Positions 9,102 through 17,901 of a stretch of 64,000 nt of DNA are shown here, in pieces. Source of the DNA: Streptomyces hokutonensis (GTDB lineage Bacteria > Actinomycetota > Actinomycetes > Streptomycetales > Streptomycetaceae); the NCBI RefSeq assembly GCF_000376565.1, contig NZ_BARG01000024.1, positions 1 through 64,000 of the forward strand, read 5' to 3'. How positions within the stretch are numbered: position 1 is the first letter of the stretch; each line of letters begins with the position of its first letter. The notes beneath the pieces were generated by a model. That model worked only from the letters and a program-made list of their open reading frames with translations. It was not told where the DNA came from and did not search any database. Made by a program: the position numbers and the translations under genes.

Positions 9102-10016
9102 ATGCCGGGCCCACTGGAAGGCAAGGTCGCGCTGGTCGCGGGGGCGACCCGCGGAGCGGGACGCGGGATCGCCGTGGAGCTCGGCGCGGCCGGAGCCACC
9201 GTCTACGTCACCGGCCGCACCACCCGCGCCCGGCGCTCCGAGTACGACCGGCCCGAGACGATCGAGGACACCGCCGACCTCGTCACCGCGGCCGGCGGCC
9301 GGGGCGTCGCCGTACCCACCGACCACCTCGAACCCTCGGCCGTACGGACCCTCGTCGACCGCATCGACGACGAACAGGGCCGCCTCGACATCCTCGTCAA
9401 CGACATCTGGGGCGGCGAACACCTCTTCGCCTGGGACACCCCGGTCTGGGAACACGACCTCGACAAGGGGCTCCGGCTCCTCAGGCTCGCGGTCGAGACC
9501 CACGCGATCACCAGCCACCACACCCTGCCCCTGCTGCTGCGCCGCCCCGGCGGCCTGGTCGTCGAAGTCACCGACGGCACCGCCGAGTACAACCGCGACA
9601 CCTACCGCGTCTCCTTCTTCTACGACCTCGCCAAGTCCTCCGTCCTGCGCATGGCCTTCGCCCTCGGCCACGAACTCGGCCCACGCGGCGCCACCGCCGT
9701 GGCGCTCACTCCCGGCTGGCTGCGCTCGGAGATCATGCTCGACCAGTTCGGCGTCCGCGAGGAGAACTGGCGCGACGCCCTCGACCGCGTCCCGCACTTC
9801 GCCATCTCGGAGACCCCGCGCTACGTCGGCCGCGCCGTCACCGCCCTCGCGACCGATCCCCAAGTCGCCCGCTGGAACGGGCAGTCGCTGTCCAGTGGCG
9901 GGCTCGCCCCGGTGTACGGCTTCACGGACCTGGACGGGAGCCGGCCGGACGCGTGGCGGTATCTGGTGGAGGTGCAGGACGTGGGGAAGGCGGCGGATGT
10001 GACGGGGTATCGGTGA
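9102..10016 (+). CDS. SDR-family oxidoreductase (DHRS1-like)
   Basis: A 304-residue short-chain dehydrogenase/reductase. The cofactor loop is GATRGAGRGIA near residue 15, with RTTR after the second strand suggesting NADP preference. DILVNDIWGG follows, and the catalytic pair is in YDLAKSS. The ILVNDIWGG signature and the length resemble the DHRS1-like subgroup. A good GGGAGG lies 7 bases before the ATG. It is transcribed in the same direction as the mscR pair, but an 87-bp gap makes co-transcription uncertain. Substrate unknown. Confidence 0.88.
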   Translation: MPGPLEGKVALVAGATRGAGRGIAVELGAAGATVYVTGRTTRARRSEYDRPETIEDTADLVTAAGGRGVAVPTDHLEPSAVRTLVDRIDDEQGRLDILVNDIWGGEHLFAWDTPVWEHDLDKGLRLLRLAVETHAITSHHTLPLLLRRPGGLVVEVTDGTAEYNRDTYRVSFFYDLAKSSVLRMAFALGHELGPRGATAVALTPGWLRSEIMLDQFGVREENWRDALDRVPHFAISETPRYVGRAVTALATDPQVARWNGQSLSSGGLAPVYGFTDLDGSRPDAWRYLVEVQDVGKAADVTGYR

Positions 10017-10020
10017 GGCC

Positions 10021-10548
10021 TCACACCTGTGTCACCGACCAGCGGGCCGAGTGGCCCGGTGGCAGCGCCAGATCGTCGCGTACGGCCGCGTTGTAGCCCT
10101 CGCGACCGGCCCGCTGTCGGGCCAGCAGGCCCTGCCAGGCGACCGGATCGCGCGTCTCTTCACGCAGGAACTGTTCCATGTCCATCACCGCGACTACCCA
10201 GACCCGAGCCCGCTCCACCACCAGCGGACTCCCCAGCAGGATCAGCGCCTCTCCGGACGGGTCCCTGGCCACGGCGGCCTCCGCCATCAGCGGTGTCGCG
10301 TCCTCGGGAGCCAGCGGATGCGGGTGCGGGTCGTTGCCGAAGTGGGAGGCGACACGGTAGTTGAGGGTCACGGACCGCTTCAGGTCCCGGGCGTAGTCGG
10401 TGTACACGGCGAGTCGCCGCTCCTCCCAACGCGCCGCCTGCTCGTTCCGGAACCGGACCCGGTCGCCCCGCACTACCGCCAGATACGAGCCGAGCGCGCC
10501 GATCACCACACCCATCAGCGCGGGCAGTTGCTGTATGAACGCGTTCAT
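10021..10548 (-). CDS. Hypothetical membrane-anchored protein
   Basis: A 175-residue protein with one N-terminal membrane helix (LPALMGVVIGALGSYLAVV, residues 8-26) followed directly by a basic stretch (RGDRVRFRNEQAARWEERR) and a long helical cytoplasmic region. No family motif is recognised. It is convergent with the SDR gene (four bases between the stops) and divergent from the second SDR at 10599. The coding potential is good; the function is unknown. Confidence 0.7.
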   Translation of the reverse strand: MNAFIQQLPALMGVVIGALGSYLAVVRGDRVRFRNEQAARWEERRLAVYTDYARDLKRSVTLNYRVASHFGNDPHPHPLAPEDATPLMAEAAVARDPSGEALILLGSPLVVERARVWVVAVMDMEQFLREETRDPVAWQGLLARQRAGREGYNAAVRDDLALPPGHSARWSVTQV

Positions 10549-10598
10549 GTCCGCACGCTATCTGCCGAGTTGATCGTTCCGGCAGTAGGTTCGCGTGC

Positions 10599-11402
10599 AT
10601 GACTGACACAACGCGCTTCGAGGGGTACGGAGTTCTCGTCACCGGTGCGGCCCGGGGCATCGGCGCGGCCATCTCCCGGCGGCTCGCCGAGGAGGGCGCG
10701 CGGATTCTGGTGACCGACACCGATCTGCCCGAGGCGGAGAAAACGGCGGCGGACCTGCGTGAACTCGGGCTGGCGGCAGAGGCGTTGGGCTGCGACGTGG
10801 GGGAGCAGCGGGCGGTCGAGCGAGCCGTCGCGCACGCCGTCGACACCTTCGGGTCGCTCGACGTCCTGGTCAACTGCGCTGCACACTGCACCCCCGACGT
10901 CCCACTCTTCGAGGACGAACCGGACGACGAGTGGTCGCGTGACCTCGACATCACGCTGACGGGGACGTTCCGCTGCTGCCGCGCCGCACTCCCGCACCTG
11001 GTCGCCTCCGGACGCGGGGCGATCGTCAGCATCGGTTCCGTCAACGGGGCCCAGGACTTCGGCAACCACGCCTACAGCGCGGCCAAGGCCGGGCTCATCT
11101 CGCTCACCCGCACCCTCGCCGGACACGCCGCCCGGCGGGGGGTGCGGGTCAACCTGGTGGTGCCCGGCACGGTCCGCACCTCCGCGTGGGAGGGTCGGGA
11201 CGACGAACTGGACGCGCTGAGCGGCCTGTATCCGCTCGGCCGGGTCGGCGAGCCCGAGGACATCGCCGCGGCCGTCGCGTTCCTCGCCTCGCGCGACGCC
11301 TCGTGGATCACCGGCACCACGCTCACGGTCGACGGAGGGGTCACCGCGGTGGCCACCGGGTTCCGCAGGGCTCTTTCAGAGTCGGCGGGTGAGGGGCAGT
11401 GA
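10599..11402 (+). CDS. SDR-family oxidoreductase (FabG-like)
   Basis: Classical 267-residue short-chain dehydrogenase. It shows TGAARGIGAA for cofactor binding, an acidic TDTD after the second strand (NAD preference likely), LVNCAAH, the catalytic Ser in SIGSVNG, and Tyr/Lys in YSAAKAG, ending with the usual DGGVTAV. It resembles 3-oxoacyl reductase or sugar/alcohol dehydrogenases; the substrate is unknown. Its last 27 bases overlap the 3' end of the convergent PLP-dependent decarboxylase gene. Confidence 0.9.
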   Translation: MTDTTRFEGYGVLVTGAARGIGAAISRRLAEEGARILVTDTDLPEAEKTAADLRELGLAAEALGCDVGEQRAVERAVAHAVDTFGSLDVLVNCAAHCTPDVPLFEDEPDDEWSRDLDITLTGTFRCCRAALPHLVASGRGAIVSIGSVNGAQDFGNHAYSAAKAGLISLTRTLAGHAARRGVRVNLVVPGTVRTSAWEGRDDELDALSGLYPLGRVGEPEDIAAAVAFLASRDASWITGTTLTVDGGVTAVATGFRRALSESAGEGQ

Positions 11403-12776
11403 AGCCAGCACCGCCAACACCCGTTCCGTATCCGCCTCGGACGTCCGCCAGTTGCTGAACGCGGCCCGCAGCGCGGGCGTCCCGTCGTACACCGTCGGTG
11501 TCAGGAACGCCTCGCCGGTCGCGGCGACGGCCTCCGCCAGCGCGGCCACCCGTTCCTGCGTCGGGTTCTCGGCGAGGGTGAAGCAGACGACGTTCAGCCG
11601 GACCGGTGCCGAAAGCCGCAGGCCCGGGAGCGCGGCGATGCCCTCGCCGAGGCGGTGGGCGAGGGCGACGTTGCGCTCGACGATCTCGCGGTGCCCGGTG
11701 CGGCCGTAGGCCAGGAGGGAGAACCAGGCCGGGAGGGCGCGCAGCCGGCGGGAGTTCTCCGGGGTGAGGTGGAGGAAGTCCGGGTCGCCGGTCGGCAGGC
11801 CGAGGTAGGGGGAGGAGTTGTGGAACACCCTGGTCTGCAGGTCGCGGCGGCGGGTGAACTGGACGGCCGCGTCGTAGGGCACGTTGAGCCACTTGTGGAG
11901 GTCTACGCAGACCGAGTCCGCCGCGTCGAGTCCGTCGACGAGATGGGCGTGGGCGGGGGAGAGCGCGGCGAAACCGCCGAACGCGGCGTCCACGTGCAGC
12001 CAGAAGTCGTGCCGTTCCTTGAGGGCCGCGATGGCGCGCAGGTCGTCGAAGTCGACGGTGTTCACCGTGCCGGAGTTCGCCACCACGATCGCCGGGCGGC
12101 CTCCCAACTCGGCGAGGGCGGCGTCGAGTCGGGTCACGTCGACGGCCTCACGGTTTCCGGCGAGCACGGGCACCTGCCGGAGCCGGTCCCGGCCGATGCC
12201 CAGCACGGACAGCGCCTTGGTGATGCTGGAGTGCGGACTGCCGGAGAGCACGTCCACCGGGCCGAGCGCGGAGACGCCGTCCCGGGACACGTCCACGCCC
12301 AGCCGCTCGCCGAGCCACTCCCGGGCGACGGCGAGTCCCACCGTGTTGGACACGGTCGCGCCCGACACGAAGGCCCCGGAGTGCGCCTCGCCCAGCCCGA
12401 ACAGCTCGCGCAGCCACCCGACCGTCTCCCGCTCCAGCGCCGCCGCCCAGGAACCGGCCGCGCCCGAGACGTTCTGGTCGTACGCGCTGGTCAGCCAGTC
12501 GCCGGTGACCGAAGCGGGCGTCGCACCGCCCGTCACGAACCCGAGGTAGCGCGGACCCGCCGACCCGGAGAAACCGGGCGCCCACCGCTCGGCGAACCGC
12601 GCGAGCGCACCCTCGGCGCCGGTCCCGTCGGCCGGCAGCGGGTCCTGCTCGGGCGCCTTCCCGGGGTGCACGACCGGCCGCTCGGCCACACCGGCCAGCT
12701 CACGGGCGGCGAAGTCACGGGCGGACTGGAGGAGTTCAGGGAGCCGGGCGAGATCGGCGGCGAGAGTGCGGTGCAT
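11376..12776 (-). CDS. Pyridoxal-dependent decarboxylase (group II family)
   Basis: A 466-residue PLP enzyme of the aromatic amino acid/glutamate decarboxylase family, cytoplasmic. The internal aldimine lysine is in VDLHKWLNVPYD; upstream are FVSGATVSNTVGLA and the WLHVDAAFGGFAAL segment with the cofactor aspartate. The ATG at 12776 (MHRTLAADLARL) starts the conserved N-terminus; the longer open frame upstream crosses the regulatory repeats and is excluded. Three copies of an AGTGGACYGATA element lie just upstream, suggesting a dedicated regulator. Some members act as transaminases or aldehyde synthases, so decarboxylation is likely but not certain. Confidence 0.9.
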   Translation of the reverse strand: MHRTLAADLARLPELLQSARDFAARELAGVAERPVVHPGKAPEQDPLPADGTGAEGALARFAERWAPGFSGSAGPRYLGFVTGGATPASVTGDWLTSAYDQNVSGAAGSWAAALERETVGWLRELFGLGEAHSGAFVSGATVSNTVGLAVAREWLGERLGVDVSRDGVSALGPVDVLSGSPHSSITKALSVLGIGRDRLRQVPVLAGNREAVDVTRLDAALAELGGRPAIVVANSGTVNTVDFDDLRAIAALKERHDFWLHVDAAFGGFAALSPAHAHLVDGLDAADSVCVDLHKWLNVPYDAAVQFTRRRDLQTRVFHNSSPYLGLPTGDPDFLHLTPENSRRLRALPAWFSLLAYGRTGHREIVERNVALAHRLGEGIAALPGLRLSAPVRLNVVCFTLAENPTQERVAALAEAVAATGEAFLTPTVYDGTPALRAAFSNWRTSEADTERVLAVLASLPLTRRL

Positions 12777-12808
12777 GGGCTGGAGCGTAGGCGGAGGCGG
12801 CGGGCCGG

Positions 12809-12865
12809 GTATCGGTCCACTCCGAGGAAAGTGGACCGATACCAGTCCCGGAAGTGGACTGATAG
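12809..12865. promoter_or_regulatory. Repeated AGTGGACYGATA operator upstream of PLP decarboxylase
   Basis: GTATCGGTCCAC at 12809-12820 and GTGGACCGATAC at 12831-12842 are a perfect 12-bp inverted repeat with a 10-base spacer. A third near copy, AGTGGACTGATAG, follows at 12853-12865 in the same orientation as the second. The spacing of the two direct copies is about 22 bp, two helical turns. The array fills the space between the LysR stop and the decarboxylase start. Such direct-plus-inverted sites recall those of PLP-sensing MocR/GntR regulators, but no MocR gene is in the window. Confidence 0.65.
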
Positions 12866-12870
12866 CCGTA

Positions 12871-13776
12871 CTACTCCCGTCCGGGCAGCCTCTCCCGCAA
12901 GGTCGCCAGAAACGCCCGCGCCGCCGGCCCCGCAGGGCCGTCCGTACGCCAGACCACCGCGACCCGCCCCCGCGCCCGGGCATCGTCGATACGGAGCAAC
13001 CGGAGCGCTGCGGCGGCGCCCTGCGGGCGTGGGACCACGGCCACCCCGAGCCCCCGTTCCGCGAGCCGCATCAGCGCGTCCGGCGCCGCCGCCTCACACG
13101 TCACACGGGGCCGGAAACCCGCCTCCGCGCACAGCCGGTCCAGCACCCCGCGCACCCCCGTCCCCCGGGGCAGGCTGATCAGCCGGTGCCCGCGCAGCGC
13201 GGTCAGCGGGACGGACGTACGGCCGAGGTGTTCGTCGAGCAGCGGTTGACCCGGGGCCGCCGCCACGACCAGGGGTTCGTCGATCACGATCCGGTGCGTG
13301 AGACCGGGTGCCGGCTCGGGGTCCGGCAGGCCCGACACGGCGATGTCCAGCTCCCCGTGGCGCAGCGCGGTGAGCATCCGGTCCGAGGTGTCCTCGGTGA
13401 GGGTGATCTCCACCTGGGGATGTGCGTCGTGGAAGTCGGCGAGCAGCGCGGGCACGTCCATGCGATGACCGAGGGCTCCGGGCACCAGCCCGATCGCGAC
13501 CCGCCCGCGCAGCAGCCCGCCGAACTCCGCCGCCGTCTGCCGCACCCCCTCGACAGCCGCGAGAGCGGCCCGCGCGTACGGCAGTACGGCCGCGCCGACC
13601 TCCGTCGGCCGCACCGTCCGGCCCGACCGGTCCAGCAGAGGCTGGCCCACCTCCCTTTCCAGCTGCCGGATCTGCGCGCTCACCCCGGGCTGCGCGAGAT
13701 GCAGCCGCTCGGCGGCCCGGGTGAAGTTGGCCTCCTCGACGACCGTCACGAAGTACCGCAGCTGCCTCAACTCCAT
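12871..13776 (-). CDS. LysR-family transcriptional regulator
   Basis: A 301-residue regulator. The N-terminal winged helix reads MELRQLRYFVTVVEEANFTR, then AAERLHLAQPGVSAQIRQLE as recognition region, followed by the linker helix and a two-lobed effector domain (VAIGLVPGALG ... LDIAVSGLPDPEP ... ERGLGVAVVPRPQG). The ATG at 13776 starts the canonical MELRQL. It is divergent from the mycothiol-type enzyme gene at 13847 (70-bp gap), the usual arrangement for a LysR regulator and its target, and the decarboxylase lies 95 bp downstream on the same strand. Confidence 0.92.
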   Translation of the reverse strand: MELRQLRYFVTVVEEANFTRAAERLHLAQPGVSAQIRQLEREVGQPLLDRSGRTVRPTEVGAAVLPYARAALAAVEGVRQTAAEFGGLLRGRVAIGLVPGALGHRMDVPALLADFHDAHPQVEITLTEDTSDRMLTALRHGELDIAVSGLPDPEPAPGLTHRIVIDEPLVVAAAPGQPLLDEHLGRTSVPLTALRGHRLISLPRGTGVRGVLDRLCAEAGFRPRVTCEAAAPDALMRLAERGLGVAVVPRPQGAAAALRLLRIDDARARGRVAVVWRTDGPAGPAARAFLATLRERLPGRE

Positions 13777-13846
13777 AACCGGCAATGCTAGTTGTGAGAC
13801 GGACCCGCTCTTGGACTTATGGATCGGGCGCCGGGAGCCTTGACAC

Positions 13847-14479
13847 ATGGGGACCACGACGCACGACATCACCACGGCCATCGCGGCCGAACGCCGGGAG
13901 CTGGCCGACCTGTTGGACACCCTGACGCCCGCGCAGTGGGAGGCGCCGAGTCTGTGCGCGGGATGGCGGGTGCGGGAGGTCGTGGCGCATCTGTCGATGG
14001 GGTTCCGGTATCCGACCGGCAGGGTGCTGTGGGAGCTGGCCAAGGCGGGCGGCAGTCTGCACCGTACGACCGACCGGCTGGCCCGCCGGGACGCGGCCGG
14101 CCACAGCGACCGGGAACTCGCCGGTTTCCTCCGCGAGCACGCCCATCACCCCTGGAAACCGCCCGTCGGCGGCATCGCGGCGGCCCTCGGCCACGACGTC
14201 GTCCACGGCCTGGACATCACGGTCGCGCTCGGCCTGGACCGCAGTGTCCCCGAGGACCGCCTGCGGATCGTCCTGAACGCCGTCGACCCCAGGGCGTTCC
14301 GCCTCTTCGGCACCAACCTCGACGGCGTACGACTCTGCGCCGACGACCTCGACTGGTCCTTCGGCACCGGCGCCCCCCTGCGCGGCCGGGCACAGGACCT
14401 GCTCCTGGTCGCATACGGCCGTCGCCTGCCGCCGGGGCACCTGGATGGCGAGGAATGTCACCGTTTCGTCGCAGCGTGA
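13847..14479 (+). CDS. Maleylpyruvate-isomerase-family (DinB-like) mycothiol-dependent-type enzyme
   Basis: A 210-residue four-helix-bundle protein of the DinB/MDMPI superfamily. The N-terminal signature ELADLLDTLTPAQWEAPSLC, then AGWRVREVVAHLSMG, contains the first metal-binding histidine; a later ALGHDVVHGLDI supplies the H-x3-H pair. Members with this layout include mycothiol-dependent maleylpyruvate isomerase and mycothiol S-transferases. The specific reaction is unknown. It is divergent from the LysR gene and is its most likely target. Confidence 0.82.
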   Translation: MGTTTHDITTAIAAERRELADLLDTLTPAQWEAPSLCAGWRVREVVAHLSMGFRYPTGRVLWELAKAGGSLHRTTDRLARRDAAGHSDRELAGFLREHAHHPWKPPVGGIAAALGHDVVHGLDITVALGLDRSVPEDRLRIVLNAVDPRAFRLFGTNLDGVRLCADDLDWSFGTGAPLRGRAQDLLLVAYGRRLPPGHLDGEECHRFVAA

Positions 14480-14558
14480 CCCGCTCTACAACCCCTACCC
14501 TTGCGCACCTGTCTAGTTGGCAGAGATCGCAGTACCGGGGCAAGGGAAAGGGCAGGTC

Positions 14559-15257
14559 ATGGGGGACATACGCAGACGAGGCGCCGTAGTGCTCGGGCTC
14601 ACCGGGCTGGTGGCGCCGCTCACGCTCGCGCTGGGCAGCATGCCGGCGCAGGCGGCGGCGAGTTGTACGACGCAGGCGGGGCCGTACCAGAAGCAGGTGG
14701 AGAAGTTCCTCGGCCGGCCGGTCGACGGCAAGCAGTCCGCCGCCGACTGCAAGGCCATCCGGGCCTTCCAGACCAAGCACGGCATCACGCCGAACATCGG
14801 CTACGCGGGTTCCGTCACCTGGGGTGTGATGGACCTGATGAACAAGCAGAAGGCCGTGGGCAACAAGCCCAACGCGGCCGGCAAGTGCCCGACCAACAAG
14901 GGCCGTATCGCCTGCGTCAACCTCACGCTCCAGATCAGCTGGATCCAGGACGGCAGCCGCCTCGTCTACGGCCCGGTCCCGGTGCGCACCGGCCGCAACG
15001 GCTACGAGACCCGCACGGGGCTGAAGAAGATCTACTGGCGGGACATCGACCACGTCTCGAACATCTACAACGTGCCCATGCCGTACAGCCAGTTCTTCGA
15101 CGGCGGCCAGGCCTTCCACTCGGTCAACCTCAGCATGTGGAACCCGCCGGGCTCGCACGGCTGCGTCAACATGACCCCGGCCACCGCGAAGAAGTACTGG
15201 TCGCTCCTGAAGAACGGCGACGACGTCTTCGTCTACGGCCGCAAGCCGGGCACCTGA
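14559..15257 (+). CDS. L,D-transpeptidase with peptidoglycan-binding domain
   Basis: A 232-residue secreted cell-wall enzyme. A signal peptide (VVLGLTGLVAPLTLALGSM, cleavage near AQAAA) is followed by a peptidoglycan-binding domain (about 35-80, VEKFLGRPVDGKQSAADCKA) and a C-terminal YkuD catalytic domain with SHGCVNMTPATAKKYW; the nucleophile is Cys202. It would form 3-3 cross-links or attach proteins to peptidoglycan. The ATG at 14559 begins the signal peptide, with a GGCAGG-type site before it. The gene ends in a stem-loop that encloses its own stop codon. Confidence 0.92.
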   Translation: MGDIRRRGAVVLGLTGLVAPLTLALGSMPAQAAASCTTQAGPYQKQVEKFLGRPVDGKQSAADCKAIRAFQTKHGITPNIGYAGSVTWGVMDLMNKQKAVGNKPNAAGKCPTNKGRIACVNLTLQISWIQDGSRLVYGPVPVRTGRNGYETRTGLKKIYWRDIDHVSNIYNVPMPYSQFFDGGQAFHSVNLSMWNPPGSHGCVNMTPATAKKYWSLLKNGDDVFVYGRKPGT

Positions 15258-15278
15258 CAGTCGGTCACCCGGCTTGCG
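15240..15278 (+). terminator. Terminator hairpin enclosing the stop codon
   Basis: CGCAAGCCGGG at 15240-15250 and CCCGGCTTGCG at 15268-15278 form a perfect 11-bp stem; the 17-base loop contains the L,D-transpeptidase TGA. It lies 12 bases before the stop of the convergent Gfo/Idh/MocA gene. Confidence 0.65.
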
Positions 15279-15289
15279 TATCAGGCCCG

Positions 15290-16489
15290 TTACTCGGGCG
15301 CGTCCCCGAAGTCCGGGATCTCCAGCCTCGCCCCGCCCTGCCGTGCCGAGTCGTGCGCGACGATGCCCGGCAGGGTGTAGCGGGCCGCGACCCACGCGTT
15401 CACGGACGGCAGGGTGCGGGAGTTGACCGCAGTCACGAAGTCGTCCGCCAGGAAGTGGTGACTGCCCTCGTGGCCGTTGTGCAGGTTGTCGAACTCCCGC
15501 GGCAGCCGCGACCGGTCGTGCACCGGCGCCGAGCCCGAGGTGAAGGCGGCCCGGAGGTCCGGCGCGATGTGCTGGAGTGACGGATCGTCAGGAGACATGG
15601 TGGGCTTGGGTTCCAGCAGCTCGCTGATGTCCTTCACCCCCTTCTTGTCCTGCCAGAACGCCACCGTCGCGAGCTGCTCCATGCTCGCGTCCGTGCCGAA
15701 GAACCGGAAACGCGACTCCCGGATCTGCGAGGGATAACCCACGCGCCGGAACTCGTTCGTACGGAACGAACCGCCGCCCGCCACCTCGAACAGCGCGGTC
15801 GCGTTGGAGAAGTCGTTGCCGAACTGGCTGACCTCCCGGTCGAAGACCCCGTCCCCGCGCTCGTCGACCACCCCGATCGCGGACACGCTCACCGCGTGCG
15901 TCTGCCAGGCGCCGAGCACCCCGCCGACCGAGTGCGTCGGGTACAGCAGGGGCGGATAGCTGGCGGTGGCCTTCCAGTTGTCGCCGCCGCTGTACTGGTA
16001 CGCCTCGTAGAACCCCAGATCCATGTCGTGGACGTAGTCGCCCTCGGCGTAGAAGATCCGCCCGAAGGCGCCCTCCGCGATCTGGTTGCGGGCGTGCACG
16101 GTCGCCGGGTTGTACTGGCTCGTCTCGCCCATCATGTACGTCAGTCCGGTCGCCTTGACCGCGTCGATGATCGCCGCGATCTCCTCCGTGCTGATCGCCA
16201 TGGGGACCGCGGAGTACACGTGCTTGCCCGCGCCGAGCCCCTGGAGGACCAGGGGGCCGTGCGTCCAGCGCTGGGTGAAGATCGCGACGGCGTCGACGGC
16301 ATTCGACTCCAGCATGGCCTCGTAGGAGGGGAAGGTGCCCGCCAGCCCTTGTTCGGCGGCCAGTTGCTCCGCCCGCTCCGGCAGGAGGTCGGTCACATAG
16401 ACCTCGCTCACGCCCGGGTGGGCCTGGAACAGTCTGGCGAACTGGCCCGAGAACTGGCCTGCTCCGACGATGCCGAGGGAGAACGTCAT
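15290..16489 (-). CDS. Gfo/Idh/MocA-family oxidoreductase
   Basis: A 399-residue NAD(P)-dependent sugar or cyclitol dehydrogenase. The Rossmann start is LGIVGAGQFSGQFARLF; the cofactor-pocket motif GKHVYSAVPMA takes the place of the usual EKP; the C-terminal substrate domain includes YPTHSVGGVLGAW, which supplies the catalytic-type histidine. It is the last gene of the minus-strand sugar-transporter operon (58 bp after the binding protein), so it probably acts on the imported substrate or its derivative. The Lys of the common EKP motif is replaced here, a mild oddity. Confidence 0.88.
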   Translation of the reverse strand: MTFSLGIVGAGQFSGQFARLFQAHPGVSEVYVTDLLPERAEQLAAEQGLAGTFPSYEAMLESNAVDAVAIFTQRWTHGPLVLQGLGAGKHVYSAVPMAISTEEIAAIIDAVKATGLTYMMGETSQYNPATVHARNQIAEGAFGRIFYAEGDYVHDMDLGFYEAYQYSGGDNWKATASYPPLLYPTHSVGGVLGAWQTHAVSVSAIGVVDERGDGVFDREVSQFGNDFSNATALFEVAGGGSFRTNEFRRVGYPSQIRESRFRFFGTDASMEQLATVAFWQDKKGVKDISELLEPKPTMSPDDPSLQHIAPDLRAAFTSGSAPVHDRSRLPREFDNLHNGHEGSHHFLADDFVTAVNSRTLPSVNAWVAARYTLPGIVAHDSARQGGARLEIPDFGDAPE

Positions 16490-16547
16490 AGGTGCGTGTC
16501 CTTCTCTGACGAGGATGTCGCTGGCGCGCCGGTCGTCGACCGACGCG

Positions 16548-17891
16548 TCACTGACCGAGGATGAAGTTGATCTGCTTGTTCGTCTTGCCCAGGCCGCTGA
16601 CGGGTGCGTCGTTGGCGTAGACGTCCTGCATGGCGGGGTGCATCAACGCGTACACGTCCGCCGCGTAGTTGGTGATCGGATAGGAGAAGGTCGTGAAGTC
16701 CTTCTTGTCGGCGACCGGCCTGGTGAAGGCCGTGACATCGATGCCCTTCTTCTTGTAGGCGGCGACGGCGGTGTCCGTGCCGTCGGGGGTCGCAGGGAAC
16801 ACGATTCCGTAACTGCCGACCGTTTTCTGGCATTCGTCGGAGGAGAGGTACTTGACCCACTTCTCCGCGCCAGGTTTGTTGTGCGCCTTCTTGGTGATCG
16901 AGTCGGCGAGACCGTTCATCATGGTCGCCCGCTCACCGCTCGGACCGGCCGGCGTGAACGCCGTACCGACCTTGACGCCCTTCGCCGCGTAGTACGTCGA
17001 GATCATCCACGCCCCGTCGAAGGAGGTCGCCGCCTTGCCCGAGGCGATCTGCGCGTTGGCCGGGTTGGCGCCGTCGCTGAAGTCCGTGTACGGCGCGAGA
17101 TAGCCCTTCTTGGCCAGCCCGAAGTACCACTTGATCACGGACTGGAAGGTCTTGCTGTCGTACTGGTACTCGGTGCCCCAGCGCTTCTTGTCGGTGTAGT
17201 TCCAGCCCGCCGAGCCGGTGAAGGGACTCCATGTCGTCTGGCCGTCGGCGTCGCCCGCACCGCCGCTGGCGAGGCCGTACGTCTTGACGTGCTTCCTGTC
17301 GAAGCCCGGCTCGTCACCGCGCTTGCCGTTCTTGTCGACGGTGAGGTGGGCGATGGCCTTCTCGAAGGTGCCGCCGTCCGTCGGGTTCCAGGAAAGGCTG
17401 TTGAGCTGGTCCGCGCTCAGGCCCGCCGACTCGGCCATCTTCTGGTTGTAGAAGAGGGCGACCGTGTCCCAGTCCTTCGGGGCGCCGTAGCGATGGCCGT
17501 CCTGGCCCACCCAGTTGGCGGCGAGCCCGGGTTGGTAGGCGGCGTCAGTGATGCCGAGGTCGTCCAGCGGCTCCAGCACCTTCAGGTCGGCGAACTGGCC
17601 GAACTTCTGGATGTGGTCGGTGAACACGTCCGGCTGGGTGCCCGCGATGAAGCTCGCGGTGAGCTTGGTCCAGTAGTCGCCCCAGCCCAACTGCGTGATC
17701 TTCACCTTGAGTCCGGGGTTCTGCTGCTCGAAGCCCTTCGCGCAGGCCTGGTAGGCGGGGAGCTGGTTGGAGTCCCACAGCCAGTACGTCACAGTGTTCG
17801 AGGCCGACCCCACGGAGTCGCCCTTCGCGCAGCCCGCCGTCAGGGACAGCGCGAGCGCCCCGGTCAATGCCATGACCGTACGAAATCGCAT
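16548..17891 (-). CDS. Sugar ABC transporter substrate-binding lipoprotein
   Basis: A 447-residue extracellular solute-binding protein of family 1. The signal peptide ends in LSLTAGC, a lipobox with the lipidated Cys at residue 21. The mature start VTYWLWDSNQLPAYQACAKG is followed by FEQQNPGLKVKI, typical of MalE-like proteins, and ATSFDGAWMIS occurs later. It captures a sugar or cyclitol for the two permeases upstream in the operon. No ATPase gene is present; streptomycete systems of this type usually share the MsiK ATPase. The ligand is unknown. Confidence 0.93.
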   Translation of the reverse strand: MRFRTVMALTGALALSLTAGCAKGDSVGSASNTVTYWLWDSNQLPAYQACAKGFEQQNPGLKVKITQLGWGDYWTKLTASFIAGTQPDVFTDHIQKFGQFADLKVLEPLDDLGITDAAYQPGLAANWVGQDGHRYGAPKDWDTVALFYNQKMAESAGLSADQLNSLSWNPTDGGTFEKAIAHLTVDKNGKRGDEPGFDRKHVKTYGLASGGAGDADGQTTWSPFTGSAGWNYTDKKRWGTEYQYDSKTFQSVIKWYFGLAKKGYLAPYTDFSDGANPANAQIASGKAATSFDGAWMISTYYAAKGVKVGTAFTPAGPSGERATMMNGLADSITKKAHNKPGAEKWVKYLSSDECQKTVGSYGIVFPATPDGTDTAVAAYKKKGIDVTAFTRPVADKKDFTTFSYPITNYAADVYALMHPAMQDVYANDAPVSGLGKTNKQINFILGQ

Positions 17892-17901
17892 GTCCTGCCC
17901 C

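Noticed and set aside
12777..12983. N-terminal extension of the PLP decarboxylase
   Set aside because: The extension is Arg/Pro-rich, crosses the operator repeats and the end of the LysR gene, and lacks any family similarity.
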